Of a stretch of DNA of 64,000 nucleotides, positions 49,267-62,300 are shown piece after piece. The position numbers and the translations under genes were made by a program. Source of the stretch: Chenopodium formosanum (Eukaryota > Streptophyta > Magnoliopsida > Caryophyllales > Amaranthaceae); the NCBI GenBank assembly GCA_024500155.1, contig CM044858.1, positions 1,488,001 through 1,552,000 on the forward strand. The letters are read 5' to 3'. The notes below the pieces were generated by a model. The model ran no database searches and was not told the origin of the DNA. It worked only from the letters and a program-made list of their open reading frames with translations. Positions within the stretch are counted from its first letter, which is position 1, and each line of letters opens with the position of its first letter.

Positions 49267-52200
49267 TTAACCCCACAATCTTGGGGCCACTAGCTCACGA
49301 TCAGCAGCTGAACCTTCACTTGCAAGATTCTGGATGCGAAATGAAAACTCATCCGCCTAAAATGATGAGAAGATTTAAGCAATCAATATTAATCACACTT
49401 GCATGTAATGTACAGCTAATATGCATGCACAAAATTAAGCAAAATAAGAAGAGTCTCTTGACTCATAGCCACCACTTATTATTCTTATTCTATTTGATTC
49501 TTGAGTGCAATTATAAATCTTTGAATGGGTGGAGAGCGCTGTGTATCTAACATGTAGTACATCTCTAGCAAAAGTATGTATATTGTGTTATGAATTATGA
49601 AGCTAAGCAGCCAAATCATCTTAAATCCTAAACAACATCCTCATAGTAGAGGTTCACATTTCTGCCCTGATCATGTAAATTAATAGCACTAGTAGAAGTG
49701 CAGTTAGTCAGCCAGCTAAAACACTAACATTCCTGAAACCAACATGTTTATTTATTTATTTATTTGGGTGGGTGGGGGGGGGGGGGGGGGTGAGGAGCAG
49801 AAAAAAATCTCATTACACGTGAAATATAAGATATTTTGAGGTTTAGTAAACAACAGTGTCATTGCAAAGACAATAGACAAACAGGTCGCAGTATATATTT
49901 TAAAGCATGACCTCTGCAAAACAACCTTTGCCAGCAAATTTGAAATTGAGAAAGGTGGCTACAATTTACTAACCTTTTCATCAATCCACATCAGAGAGCT
50001 TAATTGATTATTCAAGATCCTCACCACCACGTCTAATGGACTCATTCCTTCAGTTGTATCAAGTGCTCCACCCTACATAGCAAAATTAATGTATACAGTT
50101 TCCAGTAAAAAAAAAGTAAGATGCTAGTAAAACCAACATGGCATGGAACATATCCATACCTGACTAGCATTCAGGGACTGAATAATTGATTTAATCTGCT
50201 CCGTCATGTGTTCTAGTTCCCTTTCAACAGATTCTGCCTGATCATACCTGCACCACCAACAAGTAAAAAAAGCAAGTTAAGTACCTGACAATTGTGTGTT
50301 AGTTGTACAACAGACTAAGCCCACATAATGCCCAAACTTGTGTACCAAACACTGTCGCAGACGAGCAACAAACTCTCCTCCAGAACTTAATGGAGAAACC
50401 CAATTACCCATCACTGCCAGCAACTGATCCTTAGGGCATCACCTCTAATGGGAAATACACACATTACATCACATGGTTTCGACCACAGCACTTATGGCCA
50501 TCAAGCAACCCTGACAATATTATTGAGTTTTTGTCAGCACTCCCTACCAAGCCAGGCCCCAATAGTATTACAACTTGCAAGGGTGTAAGTAGGATTTGAA
50601 AAGGGGTCAGCATGGCCATCAAGGGTCTGCTGTGGTCCAGATGGGACATGTTGACCCCAGTCAATCCTGGATAATTACCCAGGATCTGACTTCTCCCTTT
50701 TGGCATTTTTCACCTTAGGAAAGGATGAAATTGACATACAAAAAGGACCAATAACACCAAGTACTTACATTGCATCTCTGGTGGATGCAGCTTCATCATC
50801 TAGAAGCAAATTTCTTTCATCCTTGTAGATACGCTCGGCTTCTTCTTCAATACTTTCCAAGGCTTTATCAACCTTGAAAGAGTCCAAAACACAAAATAAC
50901 ATCAGAGTTTAGGGGAATGATATAATACAGTTCCATAAGCAACACGATATTGGAGTTTCAAAAAATAAAAGAGAATATAATTTACCCCGACACAAAATTA
51001 GCACTTCAAAGAAATATAAAAATATTTTGTAGCAGACAATGGAAAAATGCATACGCATAGTTTTGTATGCAAATTTCACAGATAGATACAAATTGTACAT
51101 GCTATATCATCCCCGGCTTCCTGCAGACTTGTAAACAGCCACCCAGAATTTAGAGAACCAATGCTCAACTTTCTGTAAGTCTTAGCCATCTCACTGTTAA
51201 TCTTTAACAGATGAACTTAAAAAGACACCGACACCCCCCCCCCCCCCCCCCCCCCCCCCTCTCCAAAATACAGAAGTTCCACCCACACCCCTCCAGGCCT
51301 CCAAAAAGAGAATGCCACCATCAGATACAAAAAAGAAACAAAGGTTTGCTTTAGCAGTTTGAAGGGTTACACTGGGGCGGACACAAACAGAACTCTGCGG
51401 CCAAAGTTTGGTTCAAGCTTGGCTCTTTTGCTGATGAGCCATGTTTGGCTGAATTTAAATTATTATTATCAAGCCAAACTCGAACATGATATTTAAGTTA
51501 GTAACAAGTTCAAGATTGTTTATAAAATTTAATTAAACCAAGCAGAGAAATGTTGGGAGTGTGGTTTGGCTCAGCTCGTGGCAAGCCATAGGCTAAGCTG
51601 TAATTCAATCAAAGTTTTTTGGGCAGAAAAGCACATGAAAAATGCTGAAATTCAGAGTTGGCACTTACTCTATTTAAAATCACAAATTACAGATATCACA
51701 GATTCTCAGACACTCTTATTATATGGCTAGTAGGAGGACAAACTATAGGAAAACATTTGGACCAAAATTAACTCCTCAGAATTTATCACATGAACCAGTA
51801 AACTATGAAGCCAACCTAGAGGATTCAAACCAAAGCAAGCTCCAAGGACATCAATATCTATGACTTAAACCTTCTCCAATAGTAACTGTGTCTAGTCCTT
51901 ACATTGATGAAAAAAAAAAAAACACTGAGAAGAACCGCCAATGTCTTCAATCACCATGCTGGTTTACAGATTGACAGCACAAGACAGACTCATTGCTCTT
52001 TATCACGTCCAAGACGCCATCATAGAAATTCAATGTGATCAATAGAAAAGCAAGAGATTCAAGCCCAAAATGAAGAAAAATCCACAATTTAAACTATAAA
52101 TACTGCATTATACTCTGTGCAGAGCCACATTGTCACATAAAATTATGAATAGCACAAAGTTCAATATAACTACCTCTTGTTGATGAGTCTCAATTAACTC

Positions 52201-55200
52201 CAGTTGTCTTTCCAAATTGGATTGAGTCTCAACCACTTTTGCTACTTCAGTCTGATCCATGATGAAATAGCATCAAGAAGATTGAAAAAAAAAGACAGAA
52301 TTAGAGTAAAGATAAGCAATGGAGCAACTGAATAAACTTAAAATATATGCACTTCAGCATACATATCTGTGAGAAATCATTATAGCTAGAAACAAGATTA
52401 TTTTGATTGTTTTTGCTATTTTTATTAACTTGACTCCTCTAATCTATTAGCAACATGCTCACTCCTGCCTTTCAACATTCCCAGCATGCCTCACCTCCAT
52501 GATTCTATAGTCAATTAAAGTGCCCAATGAAACAGAGTTCTGCTCCAGACATATTCCAAAATTCCAGGTGCTAGCCTCTTTCACCACTCGAAACAGGATT
52601 AGAAAGCTCTATATACCAATTAATATCCATCATGTCTTTCTTAAGAGGATACCCTGTTCTCCAACTCTCCCCTCAACCTCAATACATACTAAGATCTCTT
52701 TGAAACAAATAAGTCCATCCACATTCCCATTTAATCACACACACACACATGATAAAGAAACATAATTCCTATTGTATACACATACGATAAAAGAATAATT
52801 CCATAGGAATTACTGGATTAGAAAAGGCAGGAAGAATAATTCCCAAAATAACATTAGACAAGCAGACCAATCCATAGGAATTACTGGATTAGAAAAGGTA
52901 GGAAGAATAATTCAAACAAAATACCTCAAGTCGTAGAAGTACATCTCGGTTTTGCAAGATTCTTTTGTCCCAATCAGCAATTGCATTAGCTTGCTTCTGG
53001 AATTTTCTAGTACGATCTTGTAATTCAGAGTTCCACTCCTTGATGATCTTCCAGCCAGAAAGTCCATAGAAAAATCACATGGATATTATTATTTCAGAAA
53101 CAAGGGGAATTCCAGCTCGCACAAGATAACATTATAGAAAAACTGACAAAAAATTGCTGTCTGCATGTTTTCCATGTTACAGAAAAATTAAAGTACCTCT
53201 TCAACAGTTTTTCCAGTGATCTCAGAGGGCAACTTGGGGGTGGGAGCAGATGTTACTGGGGTACTCACGGCAGAGGTAGTTCTACATAAAAGAGAGAACA
53301 TGAGCACTTACAGATTAACCTCCAAAGTAAATTTTTATGTCAATACAATCAATCTATTGGCACATAGGGAAGAAAAAATTTTTTTTTCCTCATGATGGGA
53401 AGAAAGGGAAAGGAAGATGGAACTGTTCAGAACCCACATTATACATCAATTAATTGCTATGCCAGCAAAAGAGACAGAAGCAGAACTTTTGTCATGAATA
53501 AACTTCACTTGCAGATCATGGTGGTGATAAACAATGCTAATCACATTGACAAAGATAGCCAATATTGTTTCATTGCAACAAAAAGCCATTTTTTTTTTTT
53601 TTGAGGGAAACAATTAAGCCATTAATCTAACCACAATCTAGAAATAGCTTTCAAGTATCATTGTCGGCACTAAAGAAAGCAAGATTGCAAATAACAAAAG
53701 TATAAAAAAACTTCAATTATAGGAGTTTTGGTAACAGTAAATTTGAACTACACAAATAAAAGGCACTAACCCACTACTTGAGGCTACAGCAACAACAGAA
53801 GATGTTTGTACAGCAGTTGTTGTAGAGCCGGAGATGTCCGCTGAGAGAGAAGTTGTAGCCAGGAAGCCTAAAATAAGACTCATTAGACTACTTAATAATT
53901 TCTCAAGGATCATAGGAATATGGAGACAAAATAGTTAACAATTTTCTTATCAAATGAGGCAAGCATCAAGATATTGTTGGTCCATAACCCAAATGATAAA
54001 TACTTTCCAAAAAAAAAAAACATTTATAAAAGATAGTAGTGTCAGGTTCCCTCAACAGAAAAGGCTCTTGACACTTGGATGCAATCTCAATTGCAAAAAA
54101 TATCAAGTATGCTTTGGAGTAAAGAGCCATAGCTTTATACTAAAGAGCAGTATTTTCTTCATGCAGAAAATCACAGTATTTTGCCAACATAGAGACAAAG
54201 GAACCGAAACCAAAAAGACATTTAAGATTTAATTCCCATAAGATCCATCAAATTTAAAAATAAAGCATATCACACTAGACTAATATCTACTTCACCTTCA
54301 CTACATTTTTCTTTCACCACCTTTGTTTCTCATATTATTTTGGATAACTTAAAAAGGGTCCTACAATATGGATGCATTCTTCTCAAGATCTTGAAACGTT
54401 CTCAAAGATATAGAAATGCAATGACTATCTAGCTATAATCAATTGTTATAACCACATATTCCATGAACTCCAGAGACACATTCGGATTCAAGCTCGAACT
54501 AGATTGGTCAGAACAGAAGCTCATGGGATTCTTGTTCTATTTCTCTTCCTTCTTACCATTCCAACAAACCACCTATTTGTACTACCAACAATAACAGTAT
54601 AATATTTACATAAAATCTCATGAATCAGATTGGATACACAAGGAAACTATACCATTTTTCAACAGAATCTCAGATTTATCATGGAAATGCAACAGGAACA
54701 AGTCTCTTTAACACCCCCCCACCCAGCATTCACAATAACAAAACCAAACAAACATCATGAAATCCCAGTAATTCATACTTCTGTGCATATAAGCATCAAT
54801 TCAAAATTCAATCAGTTAAATGCCACAAATTTAGCAAAGCTCACCAGTAGCAGGGGAAGTAGTAGCAGTGCTAGCAGCAGCAGTACTAGTAGTAATAGTA
54901 GATGCAGTTTGCTGAGGCTGCGATTGAGAAGACAAAGCTGGGGTAGTAGCTTTAGTTGCAGGAACAGTAAAACTCGGAAACGAAGCAGTAGCATTGCTCA
55001 AGGAAGAAGACCCAGAAGAGACCCCAAAACCAGTAAACGCAGTTGTTGCTGGAGAAGCCGCAGCCGGAACTGAAGCAGAAGCTGCTGGTGTCGTCACCGT
55101 TGATGAATTCAGTGAAAACCCAGTGAATGCAGCAGATGAAGCAGTTGATGCAGCAGGTTGAGATGATGAATTCAGGGAAAAGCCCGTGAATGCAGATGGG

Positions 55201-55932
55201 GCAGTTGATGTAGTAGCAGCAGCAGGTTGAGCTGAAGCAGCAGGAGTTGTAGTTGCAGTTGCAGCAGTGGTAGGAGTTGAGAGCAATGTTGCTGTGGCAG
55301 CAGATGGAGGTGTAGTAGGGGGTGGCAGTAGCACCAAAGAGCGGCTTCGAAGCCGAGGCAGCGGCATTGTTGAAATTGAACAATGACGATGATGTATTGG
55401 TACTAGCAGCAGAAGACGAAGCCGGTGGAGTAAAGGAAAAAGCCGGAGAAGGCAATGCAGCGGTTGTGGTTGCGGTTGGTGTTGCTGTTTGAGTAGGCGA
55501 TTTCAAGAATGAAAACGCACCCGTAGAAGTAGCAGCTGAAGAAGAAGAAGCCGACCCAAATACAGATGACGGTGCAGCAGCCGAAGAAGAAGCCGACCCA
55601 AATAAAGAAGACGACGGTGCAGCAGCAGAAGACGCAAAGAAAGAAGATGGTGTAGAAGCGGAGGAGGTGGTTGAAGCGGCGGCGGGAGAGAAAGAGAAGG
55701 CAGGAGTTGCAGCGGAGGAGGAATGTGTAGCAGAGGATCCAAATCCGAATAAAGGAGTGGAGGAAGACCCGAACCCGAAACCGAGTGACAGGGCGGAGGA
55801 AGGTGTAGCGGAGGATGCAACCCCTAATGCAGGAGTGGAGGATCCGAACCCGAATGAAGGGGCAGCGGAGGAGGAAGATGCGGCGCCGAAACCGAGTGAC
55901 AGGGCGGAGGAAGGTGTAGCGGAGGATGCAAC
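49267..55932 (-). CDS. NUP62: Nucleoporin NUP62 (NSP1/p62-type), start lost in gap
   Basis: The central-channel FG nucleoporin; its C-terminal coiled coils bind the NUP54/NUP58 partners. Exons (minus): from the gap to 54845, then 53867-53771, 53281-53197, 53047-52925, 52251-52174, 50872-50769, 50247-50160, 50072-49974 and 49356-49267. Exon 1 encodes Ser/Ala/Thr-rich FG repeats (SLGFG, PLFG, SLFG, FSF). Later exons give the conserved coiled coil (IIKEWNSELQDR, DWDKRILQNRDVLLRLE, ERQLELIETHQQE, EEEAERIYKDER, MSPLDVVVRILNNQLSSLMW) ending PRLWG. Phases agree across all C-terminal introns. Two problems: the start codon is not in the called sequence, because a 100-N gap follows codons after a tandem repeat, and the frame breaks once at a run of five G (55318-55322). 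One fewer base there joins PLFGATATP to TTPPSAATA. Confidence 0.92.
51234..51259. repeat. Poly-C run of 26
   Basis: An uninterrupted C run in intron 5 of NUP62. Since the gene is on the minus strand, the transcript has a run of G at this point. Confidence 0.9.
52796..52912. repeat. Direct repeat of about 45 bp in NUP62 intron
   Basis: TTCCATAGGAATTACTGGAT and the following 25 bases at about 52798-52840 recur at about 52869-52912 with single-base changes (GGCAGG versus GGTAGG). Confidence 0.8.
55774..55932. repeat. Tandem repeat in NUP62 FG region, running into the gap
   Basis: The 47 bases at 55775-55821 recur at 55886-55932 without change, a period of 111 bp (37 codons, in frame). They encode ASSATPSSALSLGFG-type units. 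The second copy ends exactly where the N run starts. Confidence 0.85.
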
Positions 55933-56032
55933 NNNNNNNNNNNNNNNNNNNNNNNNNNNNNNNNNNNNNNNNNNNNNNNNNNNNNNNNNNNNNNNNNNNN
56001 NNNNNNNNNNNNNNNNNNNNNNNNNNNNNNNN
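55933..56032. other. Assembly gap of 100 N
   Basis: Exactly 100 N, the customary length for a gap of unknown size. It removes the start of NUP62 and perhaps much more (see the RING exon at 57029). Confidence 0.99.
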
Positions 56033-56093
56033 AGAAGTATTCTTTTGATTTGTGTCGGAGAGAGTGAAATGGAGAGGTAATGTCTGGTAGAGA

Positions 56094-56100
56094 TTATATA
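56094..56100 (-). promoter_or_regulatory. Possible NUP62 TATA box
   Basis: TATATAA on the minus strand, followed about 30 bases on by a CT-rich stretch (CTCTCCATTTCACTCTCTCC) like a plant initiator or 5' leader. This holds only if the gap is small; otherwise it is a chance match. Confidence 0.35.
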
Positions 56101-57028
56101 AGCATGTGGGCAGTGGATTAGTCTGTCTGCTTTCTTCTTAATCATAGGGGAAGCTTCTGTTCTGTCCTGTATTTGATTTAGAGGCCAGGACTAACGTTGA
56201 GAGCACTTTTGCAAACATGTCATTGAGAGGTATGGTAAATTGGCTTTGGTAGCCTGTGTATGAGATCGTGCATAGTTATGTTCTTTATTTTCGAACTGTG
56301 GAAACTGGATTCGTGAGTCGTGGCCTTAATATTTTGACAGAACAACCCCAGCAAAAAAAAATTACTTAGAAATTTGATGTTATCCTGTAGCTTTTCAAAA
56401 AAACCCCTCTCTCTCTCTCTCCTCCCCCAAAAAAAAATGCCCCCTCTTTTTCCTCTCTCTCTCCCCCCAATTTTTTTATTTTTTTGTGTTGAAGTATGCA
56501 GGAGTTTCCCACCTATGTGGCTTGGATATGCCACTGTAAGTTATTATTTTTATTTTTTAAAATTTATTATTATTTTTTATTTGTGAGGACCATTGAACAC
56601 TTGAACCTGGCTATTTTGAGTTTACCATTTGTAATGGGTACTTAGGAAACCAAGAGCTATTACTCTTTTATAGTTTACTGAAAATTTGGCCTCATTCTCT
56701 TAAGAGCCAGTTGGTTTTGAGGATAATAAATGAGCTCTATGATTGCTTCACAATATAGTAAGGGAGAAAGGGACCCCTTTTCGCCTTAATTTGTTCTCGT
56801 GTTTTTGAAGCTACTTTATTTTTTATGCCTAATGTAGAAGTCTGTGTTGTCCTTTCATGTTTATTTGGATTATATGAGGTGAGGGGTGGGGGTCTTGACT
56901 TGGCTTTAACCCATGGGCAAGCTAATGTGGAGAAAAGGTTTGCTTGTGTCTTTGCTTTGGATGTTTTATTAGTCTTTTGCTTGTTTGAAGTGAGGTTTAA
57001 TTGACTTCATTCTGAAACGTCTTTACAG

Positions 57029-57202
57029 GAGTGTGTGATCTGCCTTACATCTTATGAAGATGGGAGTGAATTACGTGAACTTCCATGTCGTCACCATTTT
57101 CACTGCACTTGTATAGACAAATGGCTACACATCAATGCTACCTGCCCCCTTTGCAAATACAACATACTCAAGAATGGCTGCCAAAGCAGTGAAGAAGTGT
57201 AG
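57029..57202 (+). CDS. Last exon of a RING-H2 E3 ubiquitin ligase (At4g11680/At1g12760-like)
   Basis: After the acceptor TCTTTACAG one exon of 58 codons encodes a full RING-H2 finger: CVIC, PCRHHFHCTC, then WLHINATCPLC, with the eight zinc ligands in C3H2C3 order, followed by KYNILK and a C-terminal EEV. The INATCPLCKYNILK block and EEV end are typical of the plant membrane-anchored RING ligases At4g11680, At1g12760 and At1g63170, whose membrane segments lie in earlier exons. None of those exons is visible between the gap (56032) and this exon. Either it is an orphan fragment or its other exons lie in the gap. The open frame and splice site are intact. Confidence 0.85.
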   Translation, partial: ECVICLTSYEDGSELRELPCRHHFHCTCIDKWLHINATCPLCKYNILKNGCQSSEEV

Positions 57203-57760
57203 ATAGGTCACCTTCTCGTGACTTTTCAGCAAATAGCTTAACGCTTTGTTTCACTCCGTCTGTGTGCATCGTACATATTGGGTCCTGTAGCCAACCAAGA
57301 ATTATCTTGCTCGAGCTGCCCCACTGCAAAATGCTTTCAACCTTTTCACCAAGGATATTTGTAGTGCTTAAAATTTTTTATTTTGCTGACGAGAGATGTA
57401 CATGGTTTTGTAAGTTATTGTCCATGTGTAGATGAAAATATATTCGCTTGTAATATTATCAGGATATTTAATCGTGTTGAAGCAAAGATTAACATTTCAA
57501 TCAACTCGCTTGTATGTCTGAGAGATAAGAGAGGGAGGGGAGGAGGAGCTGCATAATAAGAATGTTCCATACTTTGGGTTATACCGTACACATGGATGTT
57601 CCAAAATCTCTTTTTTTCAGACTTTATTTATTGAATTTATTTCTTATATCAAAGCAACTCTAAATAATAATACAAGTAATCTAAGATAGTTGTAACATGT
57701 TTAAAAGAATCTATAATCAAATACGTAGTACTTCGTAACATGAAGTATGATTGCATCATA

Positions 57761-58375
57761 TCATGCATGGCATGAATTGTACCACGCTGCAGGAACTCCA
57801 ACAACAGTAGCAGTAGATTTTCTCCTGTCACCTAACAACGATGTTCTCCATGGCTTTGGCCTATTGTAATTCTCTCTGTAATTAAACCCTTGTATTTCGG
57901 TTGTTTCTCGATTAATTTGATTTCTTTCATTATGTTGATAATTATCTAAACCCCCTTTTACAGTCACGCTAAAGTTTATTATCCCATTTGGTTCACCATT
58001 ACGATCTCTTAATCTATAACATAAACAATATTGGTAGTTTAGAGGCATGTTATTTCCAGCAAAATCTGAAGTAGGAACCTTAGCAATACCAATCAACTTA
58101 TCGCTTGACCTCTTTTTATAACGAACCTCTAAGAGAATGAACTTCGTGCTTGTAGGAATGTCCATTATCAACTTCTCATTCCATTCAGGTTTCGTACCCT
58201 CTTTACACAATCTCGTTTGTAATTGGTTTGTATAGCCTTGATTTTCCGTAGAAACTGTTACAAAAACATTTTTTCCAACGGGTTTGTGATTTCCTATAGT
58301 CAGTGCTTCAGCTGACTTTATTGTAATGTCTAAGGAGTACGAGGAGGAAGTAGAAGGATACATCTTATTGAGCAA
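57761..58375 (-). CDS. BON1-associated protein (BAP1/BAP2)-like C2-domain protein
   Basis: A single-exon gene of 204 residues. In Arabidopsis, BAP1/BAP2 are small C2-domain proteins that bind copine BON1 at membranes and restrain cell death and defence. The C2 domain spans about residues 12-140: LDITIKSAEAL, NVFVTVS, KPEWNEKLIMDIP, LLEVRYKK, LIGIAKVPTSDF, YRLRDRNGEPNGIINFSVTV. The C-terminal end STATVVGVPAAW resembles the VVTGIPVW end of AtBAP2. A second Met at residue 5 (MYPSTSSSYSLDI) is an alternative start. Few of the Asp residues of a calcium-binding C2 domain are present, so calcium dependence is uncertain. It sits head-to-head with cpFtsY, 939 bp apart. Confidence 0.85.
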   Translation of the reverse strand: MLNKMYPSTSSSYSLDITIKSAEALTIGNHKPVGKNVFVTVSTENQGYTNQLQTRLCKEGTKPEWNEKLIMDIPTSTKFILLEVRYKKRSSDKLIGIAKVPTSDFAGNNMPLNYQYCLCYRLRDRNGEPNGIINFSVTVKGGLDNYQHNERNQINRETTEIQGFNYRENYNRPKPWRTSLLGDRRKSTATVVGVPAAWYNSCHA

Positions 58376-59314
58376 AGGTTGGAACTTGGAATGAAATTGA
58401 AGGAATTGAGTTTGTCAAATAATCTTATGTGTATATATATGGTTTAGGGGGGAAAGTAAATAGAAATAAGAGAGAAAGAGAAATGTTGTTTCTTGGTATT
58501 GCTAGGGAAACAAGGAATGCAATGGAAGTGAAAGAACAACGGCAATGTTTTCGACTTTTCGGCGCATAACATAACATAATTTGTTGGTTGATTTACTTCG
58601 TTTGTGGGGTCGTGGGCTAGAAGGTGTAATGAAGTGATCAAGAAAGTGCGATGTAGCCTCAAATTAGCTGCTGGAAATATTGGAATTTTTGAGCTGACTC
58701 AGTAAATTATGTATTTAGTAGTCAAATATTGGAATTTTTTAGTACGTTGTCAATTTTGCTATAGTCAGTAATAGTGTCGAGATTTGATACAAGAAGAAAG
58801 TTCTACATTCTATGGTTATACTAGTAAAAGGAATTGACAGACTTTGATCTTAAGAACATTATTGAAATTTTGACATGTTCCACGGTTACGTTAGCCAATG
58901 CACTAAACATTTACCATTGGAAGGTAATGGGTTAGAAAGAATTTAATCAACTATGGAAGAAGTGAAATCTATATTTATGATTATGTGCAAAGTTTGACGG
59001 TGTCAATTATTTTGAGACAGAGGGAGTAACATCTGTTTAAAATTAGATTGTCGTTCAAGTTAGTGCCCAAATAATACTTGTATTTGAATGGAGAAATAAA
59101 AAAAATAAAAAAAAACTCATAAATTCTTGCCAAGAAAAATTAAAATAAAATTCTTGCCAAGTAGAAAAAAAAAACGCAAAAACTAAAGGAAAATTAAATT
59201 CAATAAATATGGAGTACTAAAACAGTAAGCATGTGAAACGACAGCGTTTTACATTATCCTGATCACCTTCAACAAACAACAATTTCATGGTGTAAAATCA
59301 CAAAACTAACAAAA
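58376..59314. other. Divergent intergenic region
   Basis: Upstream sequence shared by the BAP-like gene (-) and cpFtsY (+). A TATATATA stretch at about 58433-58440 lies 60 bp before the BAP start and could be its TATA box. A Stowaway-type end (GAGACAGAGGGAGTA) is at about 59016-59030. Confidence 0.45.
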
Positions 59315-62300
59315 ATGGCGTCTGCATCATCTCCTTCCTCACTCTCTCTCCTCTCCAATTCTCTCTCTCAACTCCACACCCGCCAACTCACAGTTCGACC
59401 GAATTCGAACCAGTTTCAATGTCGAGCTTCTGGCTCAACCGGATTCTTCACCAAATTAGGGCGGCTCATCAAAGAGAAGGCCAAAAGTGACGTCGAGAAA
59501 GTTTTCTCAGGATTCTCCAAAACTCGCGATAATCTCGCCGTCATTGATGAGCTTCTCTTGTACTGGAACCTCGATGACACCGACCGCGTTCTTGACGAAC
59601 TCGAAGAGGTTTTTTATTTTTTTGATTTATATATTTTTTTTGAATTTTTTTGAATTTTTCTGAGTTGATGAATGGTGATTTTGTTGTGGTGTTTAGGCAT
59701 TGCTTGTGTCTGATTTTGGACCGAGGATTACGATTAAGATTGTGGATTCTTTGCGGGAAGATATTTTGGCTGGTAAGCTTAAATCTGGACCTGAAATTAA
59801 GGTATGATGTATTTCATTTGATTATGCTATAATTATGCTGCAATTTGTATCACACTCTTATGATAATCATAAATTTCTTTGGTTTTTGTAATTATATTGC
59901 ATAATGTTAAGAAAATGCATTAATCTTGAGAAATTATATTATTATACAACATGTGACATTGGATAATTTTTGTACTTGTTACTGAAGAAATTGGATGAGT
60001 TGAGATGTAATGATGTAGTCAAAACAAATAAGGATGATCATACTATGTATTCACAAACTCTTTAGTTACCATTGTAGCTGTCAAAAAAAAATAAAAATAA
60101 ATTATGATTGTTTATCTCGTGTTAAATTTCTTGTGATACGGCTTTATAGATAGGTTAGATTAGTCTAAGCATGTCATGTTTTTACTTGTGAGACAATGCT
60201 CGATCAATTTCTTATCTTTAGTTTAGCATGTATTGAGTACCTAGTTTGTGTAGTGGAATGTTGGTTAGGAGCTGATGGATACTAGCCGTGTTTTGTAGTT
60301 TCCAAATGGTTGCTGCTTATGAAGGCGTTTAATTGCGTTGAAATATTGTCCTTTGAGTGGTGATATTCACAAAAAAAAGCTTCAAAATTTCTTTAAATAG
60401 AATAGGTTATGCTTAAATGCTTCCTCTTGTACCAAAATTGGGGAAAGAGTTGAAGAGTGAAGTAAATTTGTTTATAAAAATCACTTCCTATGTAGTAACG
60501 GAGTATATGTGAAGAAGAGTTGAAAATAAATCAAAGTTATGGCTGCAAATTACTCCATTTAAGTGGGGTTGGGACAATGTGGCTAATGATTCTGGATGGG
60601 GGTATATTTGGTTTATTTTTGGTCTGGTGACTGGTGTTGAAAATCACTTCCTTTGATTTTCATCTCTGTAGGATGCCTTGAAGAGGAGTGTTCTCAAGTT
60701 GTTAACTGAGAAAGGAAGTAAGACAGAACTTCAGCTGGGATTTAGGTCCTCAATCTGTGAATCTTACATACTTCCTCCATTTTTTTTTTACGCTATGATG
60801 ATTTATTGCTAAGGAAAAATAGTCTCGTGAGATTTGTTAGTTCGCCATGTTTTATGGTTTCATCATATCAAATTTTATAATTTTTACACATTGGTATAAA
60901 GATATTATCGATTGAAATATTGCATTGGCAAGCATGAAAAAAAAAAAAAAAGGAAGTGTAGTAAGTAAAAAAACACAATATAGAGGAATTATTTACATGG
61001 TTAAATTATCTGGGCTGCTGGGCTTGAAAAACTCAACACACTGTTGGTTGTTGCCCTGTCTTGTAGGAAACCTGCTGTAATCATGATAGTTGGTGTTAAT
61101 GGAGGCGGAAAAACAACTTCTCTTGGTAAGTGTGTAACATGATACTTCAGATTTGCTTTTAATGATGTCATAACTATTACGGAGTATCTTATATCCTGTC
61201 TCTCTTTGCAGGGAAGTTGGCTCATAGATTGAAGAAAGAAGGAGCTAAGGTTAGTTAGGAGTCTTTCCCTCAAGCTTTGCCTTACTGCTTAAACTGTTTT
61301 TTTTTTTCCTTTTCTTTTCCGTTTCTTTTGTGTGAGTAACCTGTTTTTCTACGGAAGTTATTAAATAATGAAAAACACTCATTCATACTTTAAAAAAGAC
61401 CTTAGTAAAAATCTTGATGAATAACCTACAGCACAAAAATCATAGGAAAATTTTACGAACATCATAAGAGGGATATTTTTCAGCTATGGAAGGGGAATTA
61501 ACAGTGTTAAATCCATATGTGCTTGACCTCATGTTATCTATTGTCCCAGATACTATTGGCAGCAGGTGATACATTTCGAGCTGCTGCAAGCGATCAGCTT
61601 GAGATCTGGGCTGAGCGAACAGATTGTGAAATTGTAGTGGCAGAGAAAGAGAAGGCAAAAGCATCGTCAGGTGGGAATTCAAACTTAAAACGTTTTAGTA
61701 TAGCAATAGGATTCCTGTGTTAGGCCTCTTGGCCGATGACAGATGACAGTGCAAACTGACCTTAAGAATGTGCTTTCTGAATAGTTCTTACTCAGGCTGT
61801 TAAAAGAGGAAAGGAAGGCAAATTTGATATTGTCCTATGTGATACATCTGGCCGTAAGCGCTCTGCATCTCTGAAAATATCTGCTGTACTCTTTTTTTTT
61901 TTTTTGGGTGGTTTTATTATAAGCAACTTCATTTCCTTAGGTCTTCATACGAATTACAGTCTAATGGAGGAACTGATAGCTTGTAAAAAAGCTTTGGGTA
62001 AAGTAGTTTCCGGTGCTCCTAATGTAAGACGCTTATTAACTTCCATATCATTAGAGTTGCTAATTAATTGAATGTCTTACAGTAGTTGTCTAATGCTATA
62101 GTCCGGAATGTGTTTCGATTTTGCAGGAGATTCTGCTTGTTTTGGACGGAACAACTGGTTTAAATATGCTTCCTCAGGCCAGGGAGTTTAATGAAGTATT
62201 GCCCCTAACCTTGTTTTTATACTGCAAGCTCATTTGCTTTGTTTGGCTGTAATGTTCCAGCTGTCTAGCTTGATCCATCTCTACCCTTCATTGAGGAATC

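Noticed and set aside
53713..53913. Short separate gene at this position
   Set aside because: It is exon 2 of NUP62 extended into introns on both sides.
54630..55073. Plus-strand ORF of 147 codons
   Set aside because: Antisense shadow of the Ser/Ala-rich NUP62 FG exon.
55667..56080. Plus-strand ORF crossing the N gap
   Set aside because: Antisense of NUP62 coding repeats; the apparent openness comes from codon bias and the unknown bases.
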